NCBI GenBank assembly: GCA_964577175.1
Contig: CAZNYC010000067.1
Span: forward strand, 1-21,489
Origin: BS750m-G62 sp964577175
GTDB lineage: Bacteria; Planctomycetota; Phycisphaerae; FEN-1346
Direction of reading: 5' to 3'
DNA: 21,489 nucleotides
A program made the translations under genes and the position numbers. Positions within the stretch are counted from its first letter, which is position 1. Every line of letters starts with the position of its first letter. The notes below the pieces were generated by a model. It was not told the DNA's origin and did no database searches. It saw only the letters and a program-made list of their open reading frames with translations. Of the stretch, positions 1 through 6,327 are shown piece by piece.

Positions 1-2
1 TC

Positions 3-1040
3 GCCCAGGCGTGGTACAACAAGCAGTTCGGCATCGAGCGGCTGACGACCGAGACCGGCGCGGGGCAGTGGGGCAGCGCCCTCTCGTTCTCGTGCGCCCT
101 GGTGGGCCTGGAGTGCAAGGTCTACATGGTGCGGATCAGTTTCGACCAGAAACCCTACCGCCGCCTCATGATGGAAACGTGGGGCGCCACCTGCGTGCCG
201 AGCCCGTCGGAGGAAACCAAGGCCGGCCGCGACGTCCTCGCTAACAAGCCGGACACGCCCGGCTCCCTGGGCATCGCCATCAGCGAGGCAATCGAGGCGG
301 CTGTCACCGACTCCAGCGGCAAGACGCGGTACAGCCTCGGCAGCGTGCTGAACCACGTCCTCCTGCACCAGACGATCATCGGCCTGGAGGCCAAGAAGCA
401 ACTGGAACTGGCGGGCGAGAAAAAGGTCGACACCGTCATCGGGTGCTGCGGCGGGGGGTCGAACTTCGCCGGCCTGGCGTTCCCGTTCGTGGCCGACAAG
501 ATCGCCGGTGCGGACATCGACATCCTGCCCGTCGAGCCGACCAGTTGCCCGACGATGACCCGCGCCCCGTACGCCTACGATCACGGCGACACGGCCGAGA
601 TGACCCCCCTGCTGCCGATGCACTCGCTGGGACACGCGTTCGTCCCGCCGCCCATCCACGCGGGCGGGCTGCGGTACCACGGCATGGCCCCGCTGGTGAG
701 CCTCGCGATCGTCGAGGGGCTGATCGAGCCGCGGGCCTACCATCAACTCCAGTGCTACGAGTCGGCCGTCACGTGGGCGAGGACGGAAGGGTTCATCTCC
801 GCCCCCGAGACGAGCCACGCCATCGCCACCGTCATCGACGAGGCCAGGAAGGCGAAGGAAGAGGGCAAGGAGAAGGTCATCCTGTTCAACTGGTCCGGCC
901 ACGGGCTGATGGACCTGACGGGCTACGAGGCGTACTTCGCCGGCCGGTTGGAAGACTACCCCCTGCCGGAGGAGGACCTCGCCGAGAGCCTCGAATCCAT
1001 CAAAGACCTGCCGAAACCGCCGTACGCAAAGGAGGAGTAG
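3..1040 (+). CDS. trpB: TrpB2-type tryptophan synthase beta chain-like PLP enzyme, 5' truncated by window edge
   Basis: The last 345 codons of a fold-type II PLP enzyme; the frame is open from base 3 and stops with TAG at 1038-1040. The family condenses indole with serine to make tryptophan in the cytoplasm. The visible part begins just after where the PLP-binding lysine of the family normally lies, so that residue is outside the window. Visible landmarks are TETGAGQWG, containing the catalytic glutamate region, CCGGGSNFAG, the glycine-rich loop that holds the PLP phosphate, and a C-terminal NWSGHGLMDL segment. The tryptophan in GAGQWG (histidine in classical TrpB) and the extended C-terminus fit the TrpB2 subgroup (TIGR01415-like). 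TrpB2 is usually about 430-455 residues, so roughly 100 are missing. No trpA or other trp gene is in the window, which fits TrpB2's frequent occurrence apart from trp operons; it may act as an indole-salvage enzyme (inference). Confidence 0.93.
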   Translation, partial: AQAWYNKQFGIERLTTETGAGQWGSALSFSCALVGLECKVYMVRISFDQKPYRRLMMETWGATCVPSPSEETKAGRDVLANKPDTPGSLGIAISEAIEAAVTDSSGKTRYSLGSVLNHVLLHQTIIGLEAKKQLELAGEKKVDTVIGCCGGGSNFAGLAFPFVADKIAGADIDILPVEPTSCPTMTRAPYAYDHGDTAEMTPLLPMHSLGHAFVPPPIHAGGLRYHGMAPLVSLAIVEGLIEPRAYHQLQCYESAVTWARTEGFISAPETSHAIATVIDEARKAKEEGKEKVILFNWSGHGLMDLTGYEAYFAGRLEDYPLPEEDLAESLESIKDLPKPPYAKEE

Positions 1041-1111
1041 AGGCTGCTGACGCCCTCTCCCCCCGGCGGGAGAGGGAATTGGTAGTCACGGCAGGCAGGA
1101 GCGCGTAGAAT

Positions 1112-1150
1112 ACGGGGCCGGCGCTCGGAGGCGTCGGCCCCGTTTCTGTT
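1112..1150 (+). terminator. Candidate intrinsic terminator after the trpB-like gene
   Basis: Arms ACGGGGCCG (1112-1120) and CGGCCCCGT (1135-1143) pair perfectly, with further pairs toward the loop, and are followed by TTCTGTT. It lies 72 bp after the stop. A second, weaker hairpin with tail TCGTTTTG lies at 1204-1231. Confidence 0.55.
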
Positions 1151-1158
1151 ACCGTCTT

Positions 1159-1186
1159 GCGCGGTGGCCCTTCCGGGCCGCCGCGC
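1159..1186. repeat. 28-bp hairpin repeat, loop CTTCCG
   Basis: Arms GCGCGGTGGCC and GGCCGCCGCGC surround the 6-nt loop CTTCCG (one G-T wobble). It has the same 11+6+11 layout as the hairpins at 1700, 5046, 5096, 6267, 7534, 7558, 7780, 12211 and 20480. It is one of the elements filling the 371-bp spacer 1041-1411, in which no gene was recognised. Confidence 0.7.
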
Positions 1187-1282
1187 CCGGAGGTTGCGTT
1201 GAGCCGGCGACGGCACGTCGCCGGTCGTTTTGCCGGGGCGAGGCGCGTCCCGCGCGACGGGTCTCCCTACCTGCCGCGCGAC

Positions 1283-1360
1283 GTGCCACGGCCGGTCTCG
1301 CCCGGCCGTGTGTCACGGTGCCGGCGTTCTCCCGGCCGGACAAGACCGGCCGGGCCACAC
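1283..1360. repeat. Double-hairpin repeat of the TGCCACGG family
   Basis: Two hairpins in tandem: CACGGCCGG / CCGGCCGTG with loop TCTCGC, then CCCGGCCGG / CCGGCCGGG with loop ACAAGA. The unit opens with GTGCCACG and closes with GGGCCACAC. A well-preserved relative is at 9675-9750; degraded relatives are at 2866-2931 and 5632-5686. No gene is evident in this part of the spacer. Confidence 0.65.
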
Positions 1361-1411
1361 AAAGTGGTTTGCCTTGGCGGGGACTGAGACCCGACGCGCA
1401 GGAGGTATCTC

Positions 1412-1687
1412 GTGCCCGAACCCATCGACGCCCACGACCAGCGCAAACGGCGGTGCCCGATACTCGGGCACCCCGTGCCGTTCTCGTATTGCCGGGCCCC
1501 CGGCCGGGACCTGCCCTGCCCCCGCATCTTCGACTGCTGGTGGGAGACGTTCGACGTGGTCGCGTTCGTCCGTTCGCACTTCAGCGAGGACGACATCGCC
1601 CGCATCCGGCAGCCGAAGCCGGACAAGGCCGCCACGCTCGTCGAACTCATCGAGCGGGCGAAGCGGGCGAAGGAGGAGCAGGAGTAG
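1412..1687 (+). CDS. Small cysteine-containing hypothetical protein (91 aa)
   Basis: A 91-residue protein of unrecognised function. The GTG start at 1412 is chosen because an AGGAGG ribosome-binding site ends 7-8 bases upstream. Visible features are four cysteines at about residues 15, 27, 36 and 42, the segments CPILGHPVPFSYC and LPCPRIFDCWWETFDV, and a charged, probably helical C-terminus rich in Lys, Arg and Glu. The spacing of the cysteines and the invariant-looking Gly-His and Trp-Trp residues suggest a small metal- or cluster-binding fold, but this is inference. There is no signal peptide or membrane segment. It is flanked on both sides by hairpin-rich spacers and so appears monocistronic. 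The good ribosome-binding site and the loss of GC-rich low-complexity character inside the frame support a real gene. Confidence 0.72.
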   Translation: MPEPIDAHDQRKRRCPILGHPVPFSYCRAPGRDLPCPRIFDCWWETFDVVAFVRSHFSEDDIARIRQPKPDKAATLVELIERAKRAKEEQE

Positions 1688-1699
1688 CGCCGGCTTCCC

Positions 1700-1727
1700 G
1701 CGCGGCGGCCCTCCCGGGCCACCGCGC
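1700..1727. repeat. 28-bp hairpin repeat, loop CTCCCG
   Basis: Arms GCGCGGCGGCC and GGCCACCGCGC around loop CTCCCG. It begins 13 bp after the stop of the 91-aa gene, so it could also act as a weak RNA-end structure; there is no T-tract. It is the first element in the gene-free stretch 1688-1992, which otherwise holds the ~100-bp foldback repeat at 1768-1867, two short hairpins at about 1871-1895, and a terminator. Confidence 0.65.
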
Positions 1728-1767
1728 ACACAGCGTCCTGGCGTAACCCGGACACCTCGCGGACGAT

Positions 1768-1867
1768 GTCATTCGGAGGAGGCCGCACGGCCGTCGAAGC
1801 ATCTCGCCGTGGCTGTTGCCTTTTCGTCGTTCGCACGGCGAGATGCTTCGCTGCGCTCAGCATGACA
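1768..1867. repeat. ~100-bp foldback repeat (GTCATTC...GCATGAC family), copy 1
   Basis: An imperfect palindrome bounded by GTCATTC and GCATGAC. The long inner arms are CGAAGCATCTCGCCGTG and CACGGCGAGATGCTTCG. Its loop, reverse-complemented, resembles the loops of the copies at 7673-7770 and 10174-10272. All three lie between genes. This looks like a small foldback or REP-like element; no transposase is nearby. Confidence 0.75.
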
Positions 1868-1926
1868 GCCTGGCGCTTGCGCCGACCTGCGGTCGGCGGC
1901 TTGGCGGGCGCCGCCCGACCCCGGCG

Positions 1927-1959
1927 CAAAGAAACCGGGCGGCCGTTTCGACCGCCCGG
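1927..1959 (-). terminator. Intrinsic terminator of the PEP-CTERM gene
   Basis: On the minus strand, arms CCGGGCGG and CCGCCCGG (1952-1959 and 1935-1942) flank a 9-nt loop and are followed by TTTCTTTG. It lies 34 bp beyond the stop of the PEP-CTERM gene. Confidence 0.65.
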
Positions 1960-1992
1960 CGGCTTCTCATCCGACATCGCGGGACGAAAAGG

Positions 1993-2252
1993 TCAGTTCC
2001 GTTTGCGGCGAAGGAGCAGGCCCAGGCCGCCGAGGCCCAGCAGGGCCAGCGTGGCCGGCTCGGGCACGATCTGNNNNNNNNNNNNNNNNNNNNNNNNNNN
2101 NNNNNNNNNNNNNNNNNNNNNNNNNNNNNNNNNNNNNNNNNNNNNNNNNNNNNNNNNNNNNNNNNNNNNNNNNCATCCACGTTGATGAGGCCGGCCTGAA
2201 CGGTGCCCACCATCAGGCCGGTTACCAGAAGTGCGTACAGAAGCGTTCTCAT
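1993..2252 (-). CDS. PEP-CTERM sorting-signal protein, interrupted by assembly gap
   Basis: Both ends of one secreted protein are visible on either side of the 100-N gap. The N-terminus, from ATG at 2252 with AAGGAG upstream, is a signal peptide: MRTLLYALLV followed by a hydrophobic stretch and a VQA-G cleavage site. The C-terminus is a classical PEP-CTERM signal: VPEPATLALLG, a hydrophobic helix, then RRKRN and a stop. In the known system exosortase recognises the PEP motif and processes the protein at the cell envelope; no exosortase gene is in this window. The two ends are in different frames because 100 Ns is a placeholder, not the true length, so the mature domain and real size are unknown. 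A sigma-70-like promoter about 170 bp upstream and a terminator downstream suggest a single-gene transcript. Confidence 0.85.
2074..2173. other. Assembly gap (100 Ns)
   Basis: Exactly 100 Ns, the usual arbitrary scaffold spacer. It lies inside the PEP-CTERM gene and shifts the apparent frame across it. Confidence 0.98.
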
Positions 2253-2636
2253 CGTCCTGCTCCTTACCATGCCGCGCCGCAGGCGGTGCCCTGCCCGTGC
2301 GACATGCGTTTCCTTTGGCCGACCGGCGGGAGACGACGTGTCCCCTGCTCTCCCGGTCCAAGGCCCCGCGCCGGCTGCCGCGCCGTGCGACGCGACGAGC
2401 CGTGTCGGCGAGCCGTCCTTCACCATAGTTTACCCCAAAACGGGCCGCTGTCAAATGAGTTGGCCGGAAAAACCTGTCCCAGACCGCAGGACCCGGGGCT
2501 TTTTCGCCGGCGGGCCGTTAAGATGGGCCGCGGGGGCAAGATGGCTTGGGGTTGCAACGCCGTGGAAGCACGGGGCGCGGTGGATCTGCGTACCCCTCGC
2601 GGAAAATGAAGCCGGCGGCGGCCGGGCGCTTCGCCC
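2253..2636. other. Gene-free spacer upstream of the PEP-CTERM gene
   Basis: No supported gene. It holds the leader and promoter of the PEP-CTERM gene. Around 2576-2603 there is a degenerate sequence resembling the 28-bp hairpins, and at about 2621-2636 a short GGGCGCTTCGCCC hairpin just beyond the F5/8 remnant. Confidence 0.6.
2427..2454 (-). promoter_or_regulatory. Sigma-70-like promoter for the PEP-CTERM gene
   Basis: The minus strand reads TTGACA (2454-2449), a 16-bp spacer, then TAAACT (2432-2427). The -35 is perfect and the -10 matches 4 of 6. Predicted transcription starts near 2420, giving a leader of about 170 nt before the ATG at 2252. Confidence 0.5.
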
Positions 2637-2775
2637 CTACTCTCCGAGGATGCCGAGTTCCGAGACGCTGGCCCACGGCCCGCCGTTGACCTCCGAGAGG
2701 GCCACGAAACGCACGTACCGGCCCTCGGCGGGCTCGCACGTCACCTCCTTCGGGAAGGTCGCGGGGCGTCCATCA
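2637..2775 (-). pseudogene. C-terminal remnant of an F5/8 type C (discoidin) domain protein
   Basis: The frame ending with TAG at 2637-2639 encodes about 44 residues that resemble the end of a discoidin-like carbohydrate-binding domain: TFPKEVT, EGRYVRFVALSEVNG, GPWASVSELGIL. The GRYVRxxALSEVNGxPWxSVxEL pattern is characteristic of F5/8 type C domains in secreted planctomycete proteins. Upstream of about 2775 the frame turns into low-complexity translation of spacer DNA, including a TGCCACGG-family repeat, with no start codon or the rest of the domain (normally about 130 residues). It is therefore read as a decayed 3' fragment, possibly left by a deletion or rearrangement. A mis-assembly is an alternative. 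It lies directly downstream of, and on the same strand as, the pseudopilin gene. Confidence 0.55.
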
Positions 2776-2865
2776 CGGCGCGATTGTACCGCGGGCGCAG
2801 ACGGATGGCAGGAGAAAAGCGGCGGGGGCAAAGAAGCGCGGCGGGTCGTGCGTTGCGTCGGCGGG

Positions 2866-2931
2866 GCCCTCCCGGCCGGGAGGAACGCCGCCGACGTGAC
2901 GCGCGGCCGGACAAGGCCGGCCGTGGCACAT
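2866..2931. repeat. Double-hairpin repeat, TGCCACGG family, degraded copy
   Basis: Contains CCCTCCCGGCCGGGAGG followed by GCGGCCGG / CCGGCCGT with loop ACAAGG and the end CCGTGGCACA. It separates the F5/8 remnant from the pseudopilin gene; its right end lies about 5 bp from the pseudopilin stop. Confidence 0.55.
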
Positions 2932-2935
2932 GGCC

Positions 2936-4138
2936 CTATTCCGGGTCGGCCATCGGGTCCCACCAGCGGTTGACCGAGACGGGGCCCGCCGGGTCGATGT
3001 CCCACGGGTCCATCAACTGGACCTGGCCGTCGGAGAACAGGACGTTGATCTTGCCGAAATGGCGCGCGAAAACCGGGATGCCCTCCTCGGTCTGCCAGCC
3101 GTCCTTGTGCCACCAGTCCGGGACGACGTCGGTGGGACCGCGGGCGACGCTCTTCTTGTAATCGAGGCAGAGGACGACGTGTCCCTCGATGCCCTCGCGG
3201 AAGTTGGCGATGGAGTTCATGCCGTACGTGCCCCGCAGCGCCGCCCCCATGCCGCTGCCGCTGGAGCCGCCGGGGCCCGTGGTGAACTCACCCATCTCGT
3301 CGTCGGTCATCTGGGGCCGGTCGACGTCCTCGGCATCGAGGGTGATACTGGTTCCGAAGGCGGCCCTCTGCCAGCCGTGGTGGGCGTTGCCGTCGCCCAT
3401 GCCGGAAAGGAGCGTCTCCCCGGTGGAAATATCGACCAGATTATAACAGTTGCCGCCGGTGTTCTCATCGAGGTAGGTGATCGTGAGGCTGCCGTCCTCC
3501 TGTTCGGTGAACCGCATGCGGAGGTCGTTCCAGGTGGTGTTCCAGGAATCCTCGAAGACGAGTTCGTAACTGTTCTCCGTGACGTTCTCCTTGCGGGCCC
3601 ACTGGCCTTCCTCGCAGTCCATGACGTAGATGAGATTGTTCTCCTTGACGCCTCGGAAATCGGAGCCGGGCCGCAGCCAGACCTCGACCTTGAGGTTTTC
3701 CATGCTGGGGCGTTCGACGATGTCCTCTTCAGAGATGAAACTGCCGGTCCGTCCGCCTCCGGTGCCGCCGCCGTCGGCCACCTGTTGGCGGGCGCGCTGC
3801 CACGGGTCAACGCCGTCCCAGCCGGTGGGCGTGCCGGCGGCCAGGCTCGCCTCCGGGCACATCAACTGGTCGGACTGGTCCTCCAGGTAGGGGCGCAGTT
3901 GCTGTTTCCAGTAGGCGACCTGGAGCGGGGGGATCTGTCCGGAACGCACCCGCGCCTCGGAGGCCCGTATGTGCCACGCCTGGTGGATGCAACGCAGTCG
4001 CTGCGTGCATCCGACGAGGCTGCGCATCTCGAGAGCCCGGAATCCCGCCGGGTACAGCAGCGTGGCGAGCAGCGCCACGATGGCGATCACGATGAGCAAC
4101 TCGGCCAGGGTAAAGCCGCGCCGTCCCTCTCGGATCAT
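2936..4138 (-). CDS. Type II secretion-like pseudopilin with prepilin signal and H-X9-DG motif
   Basis: A 400-residue pseudopilin-like envelope protein. The ATG at 4138 is preceded by GGAGGAGG and overlaps the stop of the HEAT-repeat gene as ATGA. The N-terminus is a prepilin signal: RRG followed by FTLAELLIVIAIV, with predicted prepilin-peptidase cleavage after Gly8 and the conserved glutamate at mature position 5, then a hydrophobic helix. The middle is a long, acidic, probably extracellular domain. Near the C-terminus the segment HFGKINVLFSDG gives the H-X9-DG motif typical of the large planctomycete pseudopilin families (DUF1559-type). These proteins are exported and processed like GspG/GspH, but most copies lie apart from secretion operons, as here, and their specific role is unknown. 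It follows the HEAT-repeat gene and is probably co-translated with it. Confidence 0.9.
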   Translation of the reverse strand: MIREGRRGFTLAELLIVIAIVALLATLLYPAGFRALEMRSLVGCTQRLRCIHQAWHIRASEARVRSGQIPPLQVAYWKQQLRPYLEDQSDQLMCPEASLAAGTPTGWDGVDPWQRARQQVADGGGTGGGRTGSFISEEDIVERPSMENLKVEVWLRPGSDFRGVKENNLIYVMDCEEGQWARKENVTENSYELVFEDSWNTTWNDLRMRFTEQEDGSLTITYLDENTGGNCYNLVDISTGETLLSGMGDGNAHHGWQRAAFGTSITLDAEDVDRPQMTDDEMGEFTTGPGGSSGSGMGAALRGTYGMNSIANFREGIEGHVVLCLDYKKSVARGPTDVVPDWWHKDGWQTEEGIPVFARHFGKINVLFSDGQVQLMDPWDIDPAGPVSVNRWWDPMADPE

Positions 4139-4827
4139 GGCTGGTCCTCCTCCGGCCATTTGAACACGTCGTAATGCTCGGAGCCCCGGTAATCTTTCCA
4201 GGACAACTCGATGAGCCGCACGCGCTGCTCGCGTTTCTCCGGCGGGTCGTCGGCGCGGTAGAGGAAATCGCGTTCCCACATCCGCCGGATGGCCGTGTAC
4301 GCGCTTTGCCGCACACGCACGGACGGGTCCCGCAGCCCCCGGATGAGCGCCGGCATGCCCTGCCAGTACCGGAGCATGCCGACCCACTTGGCGGCGGTGG
4401 CGCGAACGCGCGGGGAGGGGTCGTCGGTCACGGCCTTGGCGAGGGTCCGGGGGGCCGTCCGCATGCCCATCTTGCCGAGGGCCACGACGCCGGCCTCGCG
4501 GACGCGCGGCCGCTCGTCCTTCTGGACCACGTTTTTCAGGACCGGGACGTTGCGGGGGTCGCCCCGCGTGCCGAGGGCCTGGACGGCCGTCGTGGCGATC
4601 TCGGGGTCGGCGTCCTTGACGATGCCGGCCAGGGCCTCGTAGGCGTCGTCGGAACCGGTGCGGCCCAGTTCGTCGATCGCCTCGATGCGTGTCTCGGGTT
4701 CCTCGGCCGAGCGGGCCGTAGCGATGAGCCCGCCCGTCGAATCGCCCATCTGGCCGAGCAGCACGGCCAGGGCCAGCACGCCGGCCACGGCCCCGAGGAC
4801 GATCAGGCGTTTATGGTTCTCCCACAT
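4135..4827 (-). CDS. Membrane-anchored HEAT-repeat protein
   Basis: A 230-residue protein. The ATG at 4827 is chosen because AAGGAG lies 10 bases upstream and the protein then begins with a short charged segment followed by a transmembrane helix (about residues 7-25, LIVLGAVAGVLALAVLL). From about residue 45 to 185 it consists of HEAT-like helical repeats of about 30 residues, marked by recurring patterns such as TRIEAIDELGR, EIATTAVQALG, PRVREAGVVALG, PRVRATAAKWVG and VRVRQSAYTAIRRM. Such repeats form a protein-binding solenoid; here it would sit outside the membrane (N-in orientation is inference). The C-terminal 45 residues are charged. Its TGA stop overlaps the pseudopilin ATG by 4 nt, implying coupled translation and a joint envelope function, perhaps as a scaffold for the pseudopilin. 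The partner is not known. Confidence 0.85.
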   Translation of the reverse strand: MWENHKRLIVLGAVAGVLALAVLLGQMGDSTGGLIATARSAEEPETRIEAIDELGRTGSDDAYEALAGIVKDADPEIATTAVQALGTRGDPRNVPVLKNVVQKDERPRVREAGVVALGKMGMRTAPRTLAKAVTDDPSPRVRATAAKWVGMLRYWQGMPALIRGLRDPSVRVRQSAYTAIRRMWERDFLYRADDPPEKREQRVRLIELSWKDYRGSEHYDVFKWPEEDQP

Positions 4828-5021
4828 GCGGCCAGGACTCCTTCCGACGATGTGATCCCCCTTCCGGACGGGCCGGATATGGATGCACTCCCAGCGGCCA
4901 TCATCCCCCATATTCTTGTGGCATTTCAGGTGTCCGGTCAAGAGATAGCCGCCTGCGCAGACGGCACCACTGGCCTTCTTCCCTCTGGACTGGGGTTGTC
5001 CGCCGCCGCCGCCCCCTTAGC

Positions 5022-5141
5022 ACTACAACGCTAAGTCGGCGTTTTGCGCGGTGGGTCTCCGTACCCCCCGCGCTCGAAACGCCCTTTTCAGGGCTGCGCG
5101 GCGGGTGCGGAGACCCGCCGCGCACGAGTTAGCGTTGTAGC
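5022..5141. repeat. Foldback element with CTACAACGCTAA ends and two internal 28-bp hairpins
   Basis: A perfect 12-bp inverted repeat, CTACAACGCTAA (5023-5034) and TTAGCGTTGTAG (5129-5140), bounds two 28-bp hairpins at 5046-5073 and 5096-5123. The second has arms GCGCGGCGGGT and ACCCGCCGCGC with loop GCGGAG. The first is the same family in reverse orientation, with mismatches. The two hairpins themselves are separated by GAAACGCCCTTTTCAGGGC-like sequence. The design matches the MITE-like element at 7493-7625. Confidence 0.75.
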
Positions 5142-5261
5142 GGTAGAGCCTATCCGAATGGCCCTCTGGCTTCGGCCGGCTGCGGCGGCCTCGGCACGTT
5201 CGGCCCCGACCGTTTCGGCGCCGAGGCCATAGGATGTCATGCCCCCGCGCCATCTTCCTGC

Positions 5262-5290
5262 TTGAGCCCCCTCGCCCCCGCGCATAGAAT
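5262..5290 (+). promoter_or_regulatory. Sigma-70-like promoter for the FmdB-like gene
   Basis: TTGAGC (5262-5267), a 17-bp spacer, and TAGAAT (5285-5290; 5 of 6 to consensus). The predicted start is near 5297, about 30 nt before the ATG at 5328. Confidence 0.6.
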
Positions 5291-5327
5291 AGCCGGGGGA
5301 CGAGTCACACCTGACGAGGATGCGGCG

Positions 5328-5555
5328 ATGCCGATATACGAGTTCGCCTGCGACGCGTGCGGCGAGGCGTTCGAGAAACTGTTCCGCTCGACCTCCGTCC
5401 GCAAGCCGCCCACGTGCCCGCACTGCGACAGCCGCAACGTCCACAAGAAGTTCTCGACGTTCGCGACCTCCGGCGGCGAGCCGGGCAAAGGCCGCGGCGG
5501 CGCCGCCTCCTGCGCGACGTGCTCGTCCGGCTCCTGCGCCACCTGCGGGCACTGA
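5328..5555 (+). CDS. FmdB/CxxC zinc-ribbon regulatory-type protein with Cys-rich tail (75 aa)
   Basis: A 75-residue protein starting MPIYEFACDACG, the hallmark of the FmdB/CxxC_CXXC_SSSS family. A zinc ribbon is formed by C8-C11 and C30-C33. The tail is unusual: after a Gly-rich linker it has two more CxxC pairs (C62-C65 and C70-C73) and ends CGH, so it could hold a second metal or be redox active (inference). Members of this family are small putative regulators of unproven function; the name comes from the fmd operon of Methylophilus. The ATG at 5328 is chosen over an upstream GTG at 5262 because family proteins begin MPxYE and GAGGA precedes it. A promoter sits just upstream. A second paralogue with a different tail is at 9788-10126. 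Confidence 0.88.
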   Translation: MPIYEFACDACGEAFEKLFRSTSVRKPPTCPHCDSRNVHKKFSTFATSGGEPGKGRGGAASCATCSSGSCATCGH

Positions 5556-5631
5556 GAGAGGTGCCGCCCGGCGGTCCTTTCGGGGCCCCCGCGCATAAGC
5601 GAAGCAACCGGTTTCGGCGCGGTGGCGGTCT

Positions 5632-5686
5632 CCCGGCCGGGCAAGGCATGCCCTGAGCGGAGTCGAACGGACTGGCCGGGCCACAC
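5632..5686. repeat. Interrupted hairpin repeat, CCCGGCCGG family
   Basis: Arms CCCGGCCGG (5632-5640) and CTGGCCGGG (5672-5680) are of the type seen at 1327-1360, but the usual 6-nt loop (here starting GCAAGG) is followed by about 25 extra bases containing CCTGAGCGGAGTCGAACGG. The end GGCCACACA is kept. It fills the spacer between the FmdB-like and HIT genes. Confidence 0.5.
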
Positions 5687-5757
5687 AGGCGCATCGACCT
5701 CGGGGCGACGGGCGGGCGGGCGGATCAAGCATCCACCACCGTAAACGAAAGGCCCTC

Positions 5758-6255
5758 ATGAACCGCCTCTGGGCTCCCTGGCGAATGGCGTACATCGACG
5801 GCATGGACGACGACGGTCCCTCGGGCGGATGTTTCCTGTGTGCCGCGCGGGACGCCCAGAACGACCGCGAGGCCCTGGTGCTCGTGCGGCGGCCGCCCGT
5901 CTTCGCGGTGCTGAACCGCTTCCCGTACAACAACGGGCATACGCTCGTCGTGCCGGAGGCCCACAAGGGCGAGATGGACGAGTTGACGGACGAGGAGATG
6001 CTCGCCCTGATGGCCGTCACCCGCGAGATGCTCGCCGCGTTCAAGCGGTTGATGCGCCCGGACGGCTTCAACGTGGGACTGAACTTCGGCCGGGCCGCCG
6101 GCGCCGGTCTGCCCGGGCACCTGCACCTTCACATCGTGCCCCGGTGGAGCGGCGACACGAACTTCATGCCGGTGCTCGGCGAGACGAAGGTCATTCCCCA
6201 GTCGCTCGAGGACACCTACGACCGGGTCGTCGAGGCGCTGGGATCGGGCGAGTAA
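5758..6255 (+). CDS. HIT-family nucleotide hydrolase/phosphorylase (AP4A phosphorylase-like)
   Basis: A 165-residue histidine-triad protein. The catalytic motif HLHLHIV has its three histidines at residues 121, 123 and 125, where the central one forms the nucleotidyl-enzyme intermediate. The N-terminal NRLWAPWRMAYI and the CxxC pair C25-C28, together with NRFPYNNGHTLVVP (His61), are typical of the zinc-containing branch annotated as diadenosine tetraphosphate phosphorylase-like in actinobacteria and many environmental bacteria. The likely activity is cleavage of Ap4A or related nucleotides in the cytoplasm. The ATG at 5758 has GAAAGG about 7 bases upstream. It is followed 72 bp later by the dGTPase-like gene; both act on nucleotides and may be co-transcribed through the hairpin between them. 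The substrate is inferred. Confidence 0.92.
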   Translation: MNRLWAPWRMAYIDGMDDDGPSGGCFLCAARDAQNDREALVLVRRPPVFAVLNRFPYNNGHTLVVPEAHKGEMDELTDEEMLALMAVTREMLAAFKRLMRPDGFNVGLNFGRAAGAGLPGHLHLHIVPRWSGDTNFMPVLGETKVIPQSLEDTYDRVVEALGSGE

Positions 6256-6266
6256 GTCGGATTCCC

Positions 6267-6294
6267 GCGCGGCGGGTACGGAGACCCGCCGCGC
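6267..6294. repeat. 28-bp hairpin repeat, loop ACGGAG
   Basis: Perfect arms GCGCGGCGGGT and ACCCGCCGCGC, loop ACGGAG. It starts 11 bp after the HIT stop, between the HIT and dGTPase genes. The copy at 7780-7807 differs by one change in each arm at paired positions. Confidence 0.8.
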
Positions 6295-6327
6295 TCCCGC
6301 TGAAGCGTTGGTCGAGGACGATTCTTT

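Larger units (their letters stand above)
4828..5327. other. Divergent 500-bp spacer rich in palindromes
   Basis: No gene is supported. It separates the minus-strand HEAT gene from the plus-strand FmdB-like gene. It contains a foldback element at 5022-5141, an imperfect inverted repeat of GGCCTCGGC type at about 5187-5228, and the fmdB-like promoter at 5262-5290. Confidence 0.65.

Noticed and set aside
5016..5036. CIRCE-like TTAGCAC...GCTAA sequence
   Set aside because: TTAGC-N8-GCTAA lacks the full 9-bp CIRCE arms and spacing, is part of a foldback repeat, and is not near a chaperone gene. No true CIRCE was seen in the groES or groEL spacers.
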